A DNA stretch of 30,023 nt from Caryophanales bacterium UBA3631. Its GTDB lineage: Bacteria; Bacillota_I; Bacilli_A; RF39; UBA660. The notes under the pieces were generated by a model. It did no database searches and was not told the origin of the DNA. It worked only from the letters and a program-made list of their open reading frames with translations. A program made the translations under genes and the position numbers. Position 1 is the stretch's first letter; each line of letters begins with the position of its first letter. This document shows, in pieces, positions 22,905-29,547 of the stretch. The stretch is from assembly GCA_002374055.1 (NCBI GenBank), contig DFLA01000029.1, positions 1 to 30,023 of the forward strand, written 5' to 3'.

Positions 22905-22981
22905 TAGATATATACAAAAAGTAAAATCAATATTACAACAAATTATATATCAACACATACAATTTAAATAGGAGGAATTAT

Positions 22982-24778
22982 ATGTGTGGAATTGTAGGAT
23001 ATAATGGAAAAGAAAAAAAATCAAAAGAAATATTAATAGAAGGATTAAAAAAACTAGAATATAGAGGATACGATTCAGCAGGAATCGCACTAAAAGAAAA
23101 CAATAAAATAACAATTACAAAAGCAAAAGGAAAAATTAAAAATCTTGAAGAAAAACTAAATGAAAACACAACAACACTTGGAATAGGACATACAAGATGG
23201 GCAACACATGGTGAACCAAACGAAATAAACTCACATCCACATCAAGTAGGAAACATAACAATAGTTCATAATGGAATAATAGAAAATTATAAAGAATTAA
23301 AAAAAGAATTAATAGAAAAAAAATATGAATTTAAATCAGAAACAGACACAGAAGTAGCTTGTGCACTAATAGACTATTACTATAACCTAGAATTAGATAT
23401 AAAAAAAGCACTAGCAAAATTTATAGATAAAGTTAAAGGTGCATACGCACTAGGAATACTAGTAAAAAATGATGATAAGCTTTATAGCATTAGAAAAGAT
23501 TGCCCACTAGTAATAGGACAAGGAAAAACAGGAAATCTAATAGCATCAGATATTTTAGCAATTTCAAATAATGCAGAAAAAATATGCTATCTAGAAGAAA
23601 ACACAATAGCAGAAATAACAGATAAAGAAGTAAAACTATACAATAAAAATCTAGAAGAAATAAAACCAATATTTAAAGAAATACCACAAGGAGAATACAC
23701 AACAGATAAATGTGGATATGAACACTACATGTTAAAAGAAATACATGAACAACCAAAAGTGTTCAAAAATACAACAGATAAATATGTTCAAAACAAAACA
23801 GAAAGTCTAAAAAAAGAAATGCCAGATTTTAAGAATTACAATAAAATACATATAGTAGCATGTGGTTCAGCCTACCATACAGGATTAGTAGGAAAAAACT
23901 TAATAGAAGAATATGCAAATATTCCAGTAGAAGTAGAAATTGCAAGCGAATATAGATACAAAAAGAATTTCTATGATGAAAACACACTATTAATAGTAGT
24001 ATCACAATCAGGAGAAACAGCAGACACACTTGCAGCATTAAGAAAAGCAAAAAATGATAATATAGATACATTAGCAATAGTAAATGTTAAAAATAGTACA
24101 ATAGCTAGAGAAGCAAAATATGTACTAACTACAGAAGCAGGTCCAGAAATAGCAGTCGCTACAACAAAAGCCTACTCTGCTCAAGTCGCAACATTCGGAC
24201 TTATCGCACTAAATATGGCACTAGAAAAAAACATAATAAAAAAAGAAGAATTAACACAAATATTAAAAGAAATAAAAGAACTTCCAATACAAATAGAAAA
24301 TACAATAAATAACTGCAATTATAAAGAAATCGCAAACTCAATATATGAAAGAGACGATATATTCTTTATAGGAAGAGGAATAGACTATGCGCTATGTATG
24401 GAAGGATCATTAAAACTAAAAGAAATATCATATATACATAGTCAAGCATATGCAGCAGGTGAATTAAAACATGGAACAATTTCACTAGTAGAAAATAATA
24501 CTCCAGTAATAGGAATAATAACAGAACAAAATCTAAAAGATAAAACAATAAGTAATATAGAAGAAGTAAAATCAAGAGGAGCAAAAACAATAATAATTAC
24601 AAACGATAATAACATTAAAAACTATGACTATATTACATACTTACCAAAAGTACACAAAATATTACAACCACTATTAACAGTCTTACCACTTCAATTAATA
24701 TCATATGAAGTAGCACGTCTAAGAAACTGTGATATAGATAAACCAAAAAATTTAGCAAAATCAGTTACAGTAGAATAA
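22982..24778 (+). CDS. glmS: Glutamine--fructose-6-phosphate aminotransferase (GlmS)
   Basis: 598 residues. Makes glucosamine-6-phosphate, the entry step to cell wall amino sugars. The N-terminal glutaminase domain starts at Cys2 (MCGIVGYNG) and includes RGYDSAGIAL, GHTRWATHGEPN, HNGIIENY and SETDTEVA. Two SIS sugar-isomerase domains follow: HIVACGSAYHTGLVGK with VSQSGETADTLAAL, and FFIGRGIDYALCMEGSLKLKEISYIHSQAYAAGELKHG read in parts. It ends KNLAKSVTVE as expected for the active-site tail. AGGAGG precedes the ATG. Expression is controlled by the ribozyme upstream. The coding strand is A-rich, as in other plus-strand genes. A shared terminator follows. Confidence 0.98.
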   Translation: MCGIVGYNGKEKKSKEILIEGLKKLEYRGYDSAGIALKENNKITITKAKGKIKNLEEKLNENTTTLGIGHTRWATHGEPNEINSHPHQVGNITIVHNGIIENYKELKKELIEKKYEFKSETDTEVACALIDYYYNLELDIKKALAKFIDKVKGAYALGILVKNDDKLYSIRKDCPLVIGQGKTGNLIASDILAISNNAEKICYLEENTIAEITDKEVKLYNKNLEEIKPIFKEIPQGEYTTDKCGYEHYMLKEIHEQPKVFKNTTDKYVQNKTESLKKEMPDFKNYNKIHIVACGSAYHTGLVGKNLIEEYANIPVEVEIASEYRYKKNFYDENTLLIVVSQSGETADTLAALRKAKNDNIDTLAIVNVKNSTIAREAKYVLTTEAGPEIAVATTKAYSAQVATFGLIALNMALEKNIIKKEELTQILKEIKELPIQIENTINNCNYKEIANSIYERDDIFFIGRGIDYALCMEGSLKLKEISYIHSQAYAAGELKHGTISLVENNTPVIGIITEQNLKDKTISNIEEVKSRGAKTIIITNDNNIKNYDYITYLPKVHKILQPLLTVLPLQLISYEVARLRNCDIDKPKNLAKSVTVE

Positions 24779-24780
24779 AA

Positions 24781-24808
24781 AAATAGTCTGAAAAATTCAG
24801 ACTATTTT
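24781..24808. terminator. Bidirectional terminator between glmS and the cysteine-rich protein gene
   Basis: Perfect 12-base arms AAATAGTCTGAA (24781-24792) and TTCAGACTATTT (24796-24807), loop AAA. The minus gene's stop TAG (24802-24804) is inside the right arm; the glmS stop ends two bases before the left arm. A run of A on the left provides the minus-strand U tract. Confidence 0.9.
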
Positions 24809-25416
24809 CTTTTTACAAGTTTTCCATGTCCCATCATAGTTTTATCTTGATTATAATCATAAACACTAACACCAGGAACAGATAAAGTTAACGTATCTAA
24901 CCCATATCTATGAATTAAACCTTTAGTCATCTTAGTATACTTATTAATTGCTTCCATATTCTTTCCTTCACAAATATCATTGATAACAAGAATAATACTG
25001 TGAATAAATACACCTTGAGCAACTTCTTCTCTCTTCTCATCATTACTAATACAATATGCAATTACAGGACCAATAGTATCGTATTCCTCTAATACCTTAA
25101 TACCATCAGTCTTCTTTTGTAAATAATCTTTTCTAAACTTACGTAATAAAGTTAAATACATATTATTATCATCCATACCTAAAGTATCACACACAATAGT
25201 GGTTATAAAACAAGGACTACTAAAAGATTGTTTACGTTTACTAAGTTCATTATAATATTCAACAGTTTCTTTTTCCCTATTTTCATCACAATGATATCTA
25301 TAACATTCGGAATCGTAAGCTCTAAACCATTCTAGTTTTTCTTCACACCAAAATTTACCATCATTATCATGCTCATTATTAAGATTCATATACTTACACT
25401 CACTACAAGTAGCCAT
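24802..25416 (-). CDS. Cysteine-rich protein with CFI-type motif, function unknown
   Basis: 204 residues. The N-terminus holds a cysteine cluster, CSECKYMN...FWCEEKLEWFRAYDSECYRYHC, likely a small metal-binding module. The middle carries PCFITTIVCDTLGMDD followed by LRKFRKDYLQK, a motif I recall from the CFI-box proteins of unknown role found in Firmicutes. The C-terminal half is helical with no clear motif. No signal peptide or membrane helix, so it is probably cytoplasmic. AAGGAGG precedes the ATG at 25416, and a promoter lies in the gap after the tRNA. T-ending codons are normal for the strand. A function cannot be given. Confidence 0.75.
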   Translation of the reverse strand: MATCSECKYMNLNNEHDNDGKFWCEEKLEWFRAYDSECYRYHCDENREKETVEYYNELSKRKQSFSSPCFITTIVCDTLGMDDNNMYLTLLRKFRKDYLQKKTDGIKVLEEYDTIGPVIAYCISNDEKREEVAQGVFIHSIILVINDICEGKNMEAINKYTKMTKGLIHRYGLDTLTLSVPGVSVYDYNQDKTMMGHGKLVKRK

Positions 25417-25444
25417 ACCAATTCCTCCTTAAAAATTTAAATAT

Positions 25445-25472
25445 ATTATAAATCAAAACTATAAAAAGTCAA
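25445..25472 (-). promoter_or_regulatory. Sigma-A promoter of the cysteine-rich protein gene
   Basis: TTGACT (25467-25472), 16-base spacer, TATAAT (25445-25450) on the minus strand, immediately downstream of the tRNA terminator. Confidence 0.75.
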
Positions 25473-25501
25473 GAAAAAACGAACCCTAATTAAAGAGTTC
25501 G
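25473..25501 (-). terminator. Terminator of tRNA-Leu
   Basis: Arms CGAACCC (25480-25486) and GAGTTCG (25495-25501), pairing over seven bases with one G-U, then a T run on the minus strand. Confidence 0.82.
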
Positions 25502-25514
25502 AATAATATCTTAT

Positions 25515-25600
25515 TGGTACCGGTGGTCGGACTTGAACCGACACGGGCGCAAACCCACTTGATTTTGAGTCAAGCATGACTACCATTCCATCACACCGGC
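25515..25600 (-). tRNA. tRNA-Leu (anticodon CAA)
   Basis: 86 bases including an encoded CCA (25515-25517). Acceptor GCCGGTG pairs with CACCGGT (first pair G-U). The anticodon stem CTTGA/TCAAG encloses the loop CTCAAAA, with anticodon CAA reading UUG. A long variable arm (GTGGG...GCCC) makes it a class II tRNA. The T arm GTCGGTTCAAGTCCGAC is intact. It has its own promoter and terminator. Confidence 0.95.
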
Positions 25601-25608
25601 ATGTATAA

Positions 25609-25637
25609 ATTATAACATTTTAAAATATTATAATCAA
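25609..25637 (-). promoter_or_regulatory. Sigma-A promoter of tRNA-Leu
   Basis: TTGATT (25632-25637), 17-base spacer, TATAAT (25609-25614) on the minus strand, eight bases before the mature tRNA 5' end, so the 5' leader is nearly absent. Confidence 0.85.
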
Positions 25638-25646
25638 TACTATTTA

Positions 25647-26201
25647 TTAATTTTCTTTATACTTAGATTCAAATAAATTAGTTTCCTCATCATCACTATC
25701 AGGTACTTTTATTTCAGGTAATTGATCTAAAGAATTAATACCAAAATAATCCAAAAAGAAGTCAGTAGTTCCATAAAGAATTGGTTTACCAGGTAAATCA
25801 GACCTACCCATTTCACATATTAAATCACGCATCAATAACTTTCTAACAACATGACTGCTATTAACACCCCTAATTTCTTCTATCTGCATTCTAGTAATAG
25901 GTTGATTATAAGCAATAATAGCCAAAGTCTCCAAATTAGATTGAGTCAGTAAATCTTCCTCATCAGGAACTAATTTCTTTAAATAATCCTTATATTCCTT
26001 TTTAGTAACTAACTTATAACTCTCACCAAATAACTCTATTCTAATTCCCCTATTACTATTATCATAATCACTCATTAATTCATTCAAACTAGATAAAACA
26101 ATATCATCACTAACCCCAATAATACTACATAAATCAATAAGAGTTAAACCCTCATCACCAACAACAAATAATAAACCTTCTATTAAACCTTTATAATTCA
26201 T
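25647..26201 (-). CDS. scpB: Segregation and condensation protein ScpB
   Basis: 184 residues. ScpB forms a homodimer that binds ScpA in the SMC-ScpAB condensin complex. Two winged-helix domains are recognisable: MNYKGLIEGLLFVVGDEGLTLIDL at the start, the central LSQSNLETLAIIAYNQPITR in the form LTQSNLETLAIIAYNQ, then EEIRGVNSSHVVRKLL and GKPILYGTTDFFLDYFGI. The tail is acidic (PDSDDEETNLFESKY). The ATG shares a base with the scpA stop (TAATG), typical of coupled scpA-scpB. The tRNA-Leu promoter begins just after its stop. Confidence 0.96.
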   Translation of the reverse strand: MNYKGLIEGLLFVVGDEGLTLIDLCSIIGVSDDIVLSSLNELMSDYDNSNRGIRIELFGESYKLVTKKEYKDYLKKLVPDEEDLLTQSNLETLAIIAYNQPITRMQIEEIRGVNSSHVVRKLLMRDLICEMGRSDLPGKPILYGTTDFFLDYFGINSLDQLPEIKVPDSDDEETNLFESKYKEN

Positions 26202-26911
26202 TATGCCACATCCTCAATATATATTTGATTAAAATTTCTATCCTGACTTACCCTTATACTAGATTTTCTAACCAAATCCAAAACAGCTAAAAAAGTAACA
26301 ACAATAAAACTTTTATCACAATTATCAAATAAATCCGTAAAAACAACCTTATGTCTAGCTTTTAAAACATCTTTTATTTCCTCACACCTTAAGCCAACAG
26401 AATACTCACGACTAGTAACCTTGGTATTAAGAGGTTTTTCATATTCTTTCTTAGAAAAAAACTTATTTAATGCTCCAACCAAATCATCAACAGAAACATC
26501 TCCACCAAGATAAACATTACTAACACAATCATAATTCTTTAAATCCTCAGGTTCACGTGTAAAAAAATCCCTTCTATTAGTCTCTAAATCTCTAAGATAA
26601 CCAATCATATTTTTATACTGTTCATAATCAAGCAATCTACTTATCAAATCCTGTCTATCTTCTTCAACACTTTCCTCATCACTACGAGGCAATAAAATAT
26701 TAGACTTCATTTCAATCAACTCAGCCGCCATAGCTAAATACTCACTCGCAATATCCAAATTCAATTCTTCCATACAATTGATATAATCAAGATACTGCTT
26801 TGTAATATCAACAATATTTATATCAACAATATTTATATTAGACTTTTTAATAAGATGCAATAAAAGATCTAAAGGGCCTTCAAAAGCATCAATCATAACC
26901 TTATATTCCAT
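26201..26911 (-). CDS. scpA: Segregation and condensation protein ScpA
   Basis: 236 residues. ScpA is the kleisin that bridges the SMC heads. The N-terminal kleisin helix region reads MIDAFEGPLDLLLHLIKKSNINIVDI, followed by ITKQYLDYI and ASEYLAMAAELIEMKSNILLPR, strongly conserved in the family. The middle is variable and charged. The C-terminal winged helix shows VVTFLAVLDLVRKSSIRVSQDRNFNQIYI. AGGGTG precedes the ATG and a good promoter lies directly upstream. Operon with scpB. Confidence 0.97.
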   Translation of the reverse strand: MEYKVMIDAFEGPLDLLLHLIKKSNINIVDINIVDITKQYLDYINCMEELNLDIASEYLAMAAELIEMKSNILLPRSDEESVEEDRQDLISRLLDYEQYKNMIGYLRDLETNRRDFFTREPEDLKNYDCVSNVYLGGDVSVDDLVGALNKFFSKKEYEKPLNTKVTSREYSVGLRCEEIKDVLKARHKVVFTDLFDNCDKSFIVVTFLAVLDLVRKSSIRVSQDRNFNQIYIEDVA

Positions 26912-26929
26912 ACAAACACCCTAATAAAC

Positions 26930-26958
26930 AGTATAACAAAATAAAAAAAATAAGTAAA
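26930..26958 (-). promoter_or_regulatory. Sigma-A promoter of scpAB
   Basis: TTTACT (26953-26958), 17-base spacer, TATACT (26930-26935) on the minus strand. Predicted start only about ten bases before the ribosome binding site. Confidence 0.8.
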
Positions 26959-26960
26959 TT

Positions 26961-26991
26961 AAAAAAAACTATTTATTAAAAGAAATAAGTT
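26961..26991 (-). terminator. Weak terminator overlapping the stop of the 209-residue gene
   Basis: Arms AACTATTT (26967-26974) and AAATAAGTT (26983-26991) with one bulge, then eight T on the minus strand. The stop TAG (26969-26971) is inside the arm. All-A/T-rich, so strength is uncertain. Confidence 0.55.
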
Positions 26992-27598
26992 TTAAAAAAC
27001 TATAAATCTTACCATAAATAGATTCAAAATTTTCTCTTAACTCACCAATAATTCTATCAGTAATAACACTAACATCATCCTCACGTTCATCAAAACATTC
27101 AAAATATAAATACCTTAACTTATCATAATCCATCAACTTTAATTCTTGTAAAAACCTACTTACAAAAGACAATTCCTTCCTGGTTTTAAAAGCCTCATAA
27201 CAACAATTCTCTCTAACAACAACATCAAAATTACTAACATCTATATACTCACAAATATCAATAACTTCATTTTCTTCATCAATTAATAAACTACTCCTAC
27301 CTAAAATATTTCCTTTTGAATTAAAACTTACAATAATAGCCTCCATCCCATTGCTCAAAATACAAACATATCCAAATTTATTCTTGCTTACCTTAAAAAA
27401 ATCAGTTTTATGATAAATTTTTTCAATTAACCTGCTATCTACAAACACATCATGATACTTAACATTATAAAAAAAATCATTATTAACCTTTATTATTGGA
27501 ATCTTTTTTATATGAATAATACTATCACTTTCATTCCAATCAAAAAAATCATAATAAACATCATTAAAATTAGCCAAAATATCATAAATGTAATTCAT
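26969..27598 (-). CDS. Hypothetical protein upstream of scpAB (possibly DUF3603-like)
   Basis: 209 residues. It opens MNYIYDILANFNDVYYDFFDW and continues IHIKKIPIIKVNNDFF, a pattern I associate with DUF3603-type Firmicutes proteins, though from memory only. The middle is beta-rich (FGYVCILSNGMEAIIVSFNSKGNILGRSSLLI) and the C-terminus is helical and charged. No signal peptide or membrane helix. GGAGGAG precedes the ATG at 27598. It has its own weak promoter and terminator and precedes scpAB in the same direction. No function can be assigned. Confidence 0.72.
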   Translation of the reverse strand: MNYIYDILANFNDVYYDFFDWNESDSIIHIKKIPIIKVNNDFFYNVKYHDVFVDSRLIEKIYHKTDFFKVSKNKFGYVCILSNGMEAIIVSFNSKGNILGRSSLLIDEENEVIDICEYIDVSNFDVVVRENCCYEAFKTRKELSFVSRFLQELKLMDYDKLRYLYFECFDEREDDVSVITDRIIGELRENFESIYGKIYSFLKLISFNK

Positions 27599-27626
27599 AT
27601 TTTATCTCCTCCTACAAAAAGAAAAA

Positions 27627-27655
27627 TATATACACACTAAATATAAATTTAACAA
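27627..27655 (-). promoter_or_regulatory. Possible promoter of the 209-residue gene
   Basis: TTGTTA (27650-27655), 17-base spacer, TATATA (27627-27632) on the minus strand, in a very A/T-rich gap, so chance matches are likely. The rest of the gap (27656-27787) shows only homopolymer-rich DNA. Confidence 0.45.
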
Positions 27656-27787
27656 TATTTAAAAAAATATACACATTAATAATTTAAAACTACAATAATA
27701 AATAAAATAAACTAAACAAATAAACACCACCTATAATAAATTCTATGAAAGAATAAAAATAATATTTATTAATAAACAAAAATAGTA

Positions 27788-27793
27788 TATAAT
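27788..27793 (+). promoter_or_regulatory. -10 box of uppP
   Basis: TATAAT followed after six bases by GGTGAT, the ribosome binding site. A poor -35 (TTTATT, 27765-27770) lies 17 bases upstream. Confidence 0.6.
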
Positions 27794-27808
27794 TAAATAG
27801 GTGATTAA

Positions 27809-28621
27809 ATGGAATTAATAAAATATATTTTTTTAGGAATAATACAAGGTATAACAGAACCAATACCTGTCTCATCAAGTGGACACTTACTAATATTTCA
27901 AAAACTGTTAAAAGGATTAGACACAATAGATTACGGGATACTAGCAACAATAACAAATCTAGGAAGCCTGATAGCAATAGCAATACTATTTAGAAGTCAA
28001 ATACTTAAACTATTCAAAGGCTTTTTTGGATATTTAAAAACAAAAGAAAAAAAATACAAAGACGATTATAAATATAGCTGGTATATAATAATCGCAACAA
28101 TTCCTGCAGGAATAATTGGCTTAATTGTTGAAAAACTAGGATTATTTGACTTCTTAGAAGAAAATATAAAATTTGTAGGACTAACACTTTTAATAACATC
28201 AATATTTCTATTTATAATAAAAGACTTTAAAGGAATAAAAGAATCAAAACAAATAACACTAAAAGATGCATTAACAATAGGAATATTCCAAGTATTCGCA
28301 TTATTACCAGGGATAAGTAGAAGTGGCGCTACAATAGTTGGAGGAATGTTCAGAAATCTTAAGCGTGAAGTAGCATTTGACTTCTCATTTATACTATATA
28401 TTCCAATAAGCATCGCAACAGCACTACTAGGAATAAAAGATTTATTTGAAGCAAATCTCACACTAACACAATACCTATACTATGGAATAAGTATGCTAAT
28501 GGCTTTCATATTCACATATATAGGAACAAAATGGTTCAAAAATATTGTTAAAAATGGAAAACTTATATACTTTGTAGTATATTGCATCATAATAGGAAGC
28601 TTAATAATATTATTCTTATAG
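27809..28621 (+). CDS. uppP: Undecaprenyl-diphosphatase UppP (BacA)
   Basis: 270 residues, about eight membrane helices. Removes a phosphate from undecaprenyl pyrophosphate so that the lipid carrier can be reused for peptidoglycan; overproduction is known to give bacitracin resistance. Signatures: GIIQGITEPIPVSSSGHLLIF near the N-terminus in parts (catalytic Glu and the SSSGH loop) and ALLPGISRSGATIVGGMF (second catalytic loop with Arg). The Glu is followed by Pro where Gly or Phe is more usual (TEPIPVSS against TEFLPVSS). GGTGAT precedes the ATG. Functionally linked to mraY and glmS in the window. Confidence 0.96.
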   Translation: MELIKYIFLGIIQGITEPIPVSSSGHLLIFQKLLKGLDTIDYGILATITNLGSLIAIAILFRSQILKLFKGFFGYLKTKEKKYKDDYKYSWYIIIATIPAGIIGLIVEKLGLFDFLEENIKFVGLTLLITSIFLFIIKDFKGIKESKQITLKDALTIGIFQVFALLPGISRSGATIVGGMFRNLKREVAFDFSFILYIPISIATALLGIKDLFEANLTLTQYLYYGISMLMAFIFTYIGTKWFKNIVKNGKLIYFVVYCIIIGSLIILFL

Positions 28622-28628
28622 TATAAAA

Positions 28629-28672
28629 AAAAAGCATATTCACAAAATAAAAATGGTGATAATATGCTTTTT
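28629..28672 (+). repeat. Perfect 12-base inverted repeat around the ribosome binding site and start codon of the UPF0316 gene
   Basis: AAAAAGCATATT (28629-28640) and AATATGCTTTTT (28661-28672) with a 20-base loop. The right arm contains the ATG at 28664 and the loop contains GGTGAT. Read on the minus strand it ends in nine T, so it would also work as a terminator for antisense transcripts. Confidence 0.8.
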
Positions 28673-29158
28673 CTATGCATAAAAATTTTTTTAGTAAGAA
28701 TACTTGATGTATCATTAGGAACAATACGAACAATAATGACAGTAAAAAATAAAAACCTAATCGCAAGCATAATAGGTTTTATAGAAATAACAGTATGGTT
28801 TTTAGTAGTTAAAGAGGCACTAAATACAAATAATAATAGTATATTAATAGTATTTTCATATGCACTAGGATTTTCAACTGGAACATATATTGGAGGATTA
28901 ATATCAAATAAATATATAAAAGGATATGTTACAGTCCAAGTAATAACAACAAATAATAATTTAGAAAACATATTAAGAAAAAACAAATATGGAGTAACAA
29001 CAATAAACATTGAAAATAAAAATCAAAAAATGCTAATAATACAAATAAATAATAAATCATCAGAAGAAATAAAAAAAATAATAAACAAAAACGATCCAAA
29101 AGCATTTATAGTTATAAATGAAACAAAATACATACAAAACGGTTTTATAAAAAGATAA
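28664..29158 (+). CDS. UPF0316 membrane protein (DUF5698/DUF2179, YebE-like)
   Basis: 164 residues. Three membrane helices in the first 90 residues: the opening IFLVRILDVSLGTIRTIMTVK (the LRI.DVSLGT.R motif is the family hallmark), IASIIGFIEITVWFLVVKEA and FSYALGFSTGTYIGGLI. The last 70 residues form a small soluble DUF2179 domain (VTVQVITTNNNLENIL, KYGVTTINIENKN, KNDPKAFIVINETK). Function is unknown. The gene follows uppP by 42 bases and its ribosome binding site and ATG sit in a 12-base inverted repeat, which may limit translation. Confidence 0.9.
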   Translation: MLFLCIKIFLVRILDVSLGTIRTIMTVKNKNLIASIIGFIEITVWFLVVKEALNTNNNSILIVFSYALGFSTGTYIGGLISNKYIKGYVTVQVITTNNNLENILRKNKYGVTTINIENKNQKMLIIQINNKSSEEIKKIINKNDPKAFIVINETKYIQNGFIKR

Positions 29159-29163
29159 TATTT

Positions 29164-29171
29164 GATATAAT
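29164..29171 (+). promoter_or_regulatory. Extended -10 promoter of the RNHCP gene
   Basis: TGA-TATAAT (TATAAT at 29166-29171), six bases before GGTGAT. No clear -35. It lies right after the UPF0316 stop codon. Confidence 0.6.
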
Positions 29172-29186
29172 TAAACCGGTGATAAA

Positions 29187-29489
29187 ATGAAACTATTTAC
29201 AAAACTTGACGAAGAATTTATATGTGAAAAATGTAAACAAAAAATAGAAAAACTAAACTATACAACAAGAGACCACTGCAACCACTGTCTATACTCAAAA
29301 CATGTAGACATTAATCCAGGAGATAGACAAAACCCATGTAAAGGATTATTAAAACCAATCGGAATAGAAAAATTTAAAAACACATATAAAATTATATATA
29401 AATGTGAAAAATGTAATCAAATACATAAAAACATAATGGCAACAGATGACAACATGGACCTTATAATAGAACTATCAAAAAATATATAA
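29187..29489 (+). CDS. RNHCP-domain zinc-ribbon protein
   Basis: 100 residues. Matches the RNHCP family of small predicted zinc-binding proteins: F.C..C at EFICEKCKQKIE, then TTRDHCNHCLYSKHVDINPGDR in parts, where the name-giving RNHCP reads RDHCN here. NPCKGLLKPIGIE follows, with a second knuckle YKCEKCNQIHKNIMATDDNMD. Ten or so Cys/His residues can ligate one or two metals. The family's function is not known; a nucleic-acid or ribosome link is only a guess. GGTGAT precedes the ATG at 29187. A-ending codons are normal for the plus strand. Confidence 0.88.
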   Translation: MKLFTKLDEEFICEKCKQKIEKLNYTTRDHCNHCLYSKHVDINPGDRQNPCKGLLKPIGIEKFKNTYKIIYKCEKCNQIHKNIMATDDNMDLIIELSKNI

Positions 29490-29518
29490 AAACGTAGAAC
29501 TAAAATCTACGTTTTTTT
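29488..29518 (+). terminator. Terminator of the RNHCP gene
   Basis: Arms AAAAACGTAGA (29488-29498) and TCTACGTTTTT (29506-29516), seven-base loop, T run. The stop codon (29487-29489) overlaps the left arm. Confidence 0.9.
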
Positions 29519-29524
29519 GTTAAC

Positions 29525-29545
29525 AAAAATGGACACAAATGTCCA
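29525..29545 (-). terminator. Terminator of the repeat-rich tail-anchored protein gene
   Basis: Arms TGGACA (29530-29535) and TGTCCA (29540-29545), four-base loop, five T on the minus strand. Two bases after the stop codon. Confidence 0.82.
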
Positions 29546-29547
29546 CT

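Noticed and set aside
23829..24077. Minus-strand open frames inside glmS (also near 24366-24590)
   Set aside because: Antisense shadows of glmS, low-complexity Leu/Phe/Tyr composition, no start signals.
28480..29010. 176-codon open frame on the minus strand
   Set aside because: It lies antisense to the UPF0316 gene and the end of uppP, both firmly identified, and lacks a ribosome binding site; an A-rich sense strand with few T-starting stops opens such shadows.
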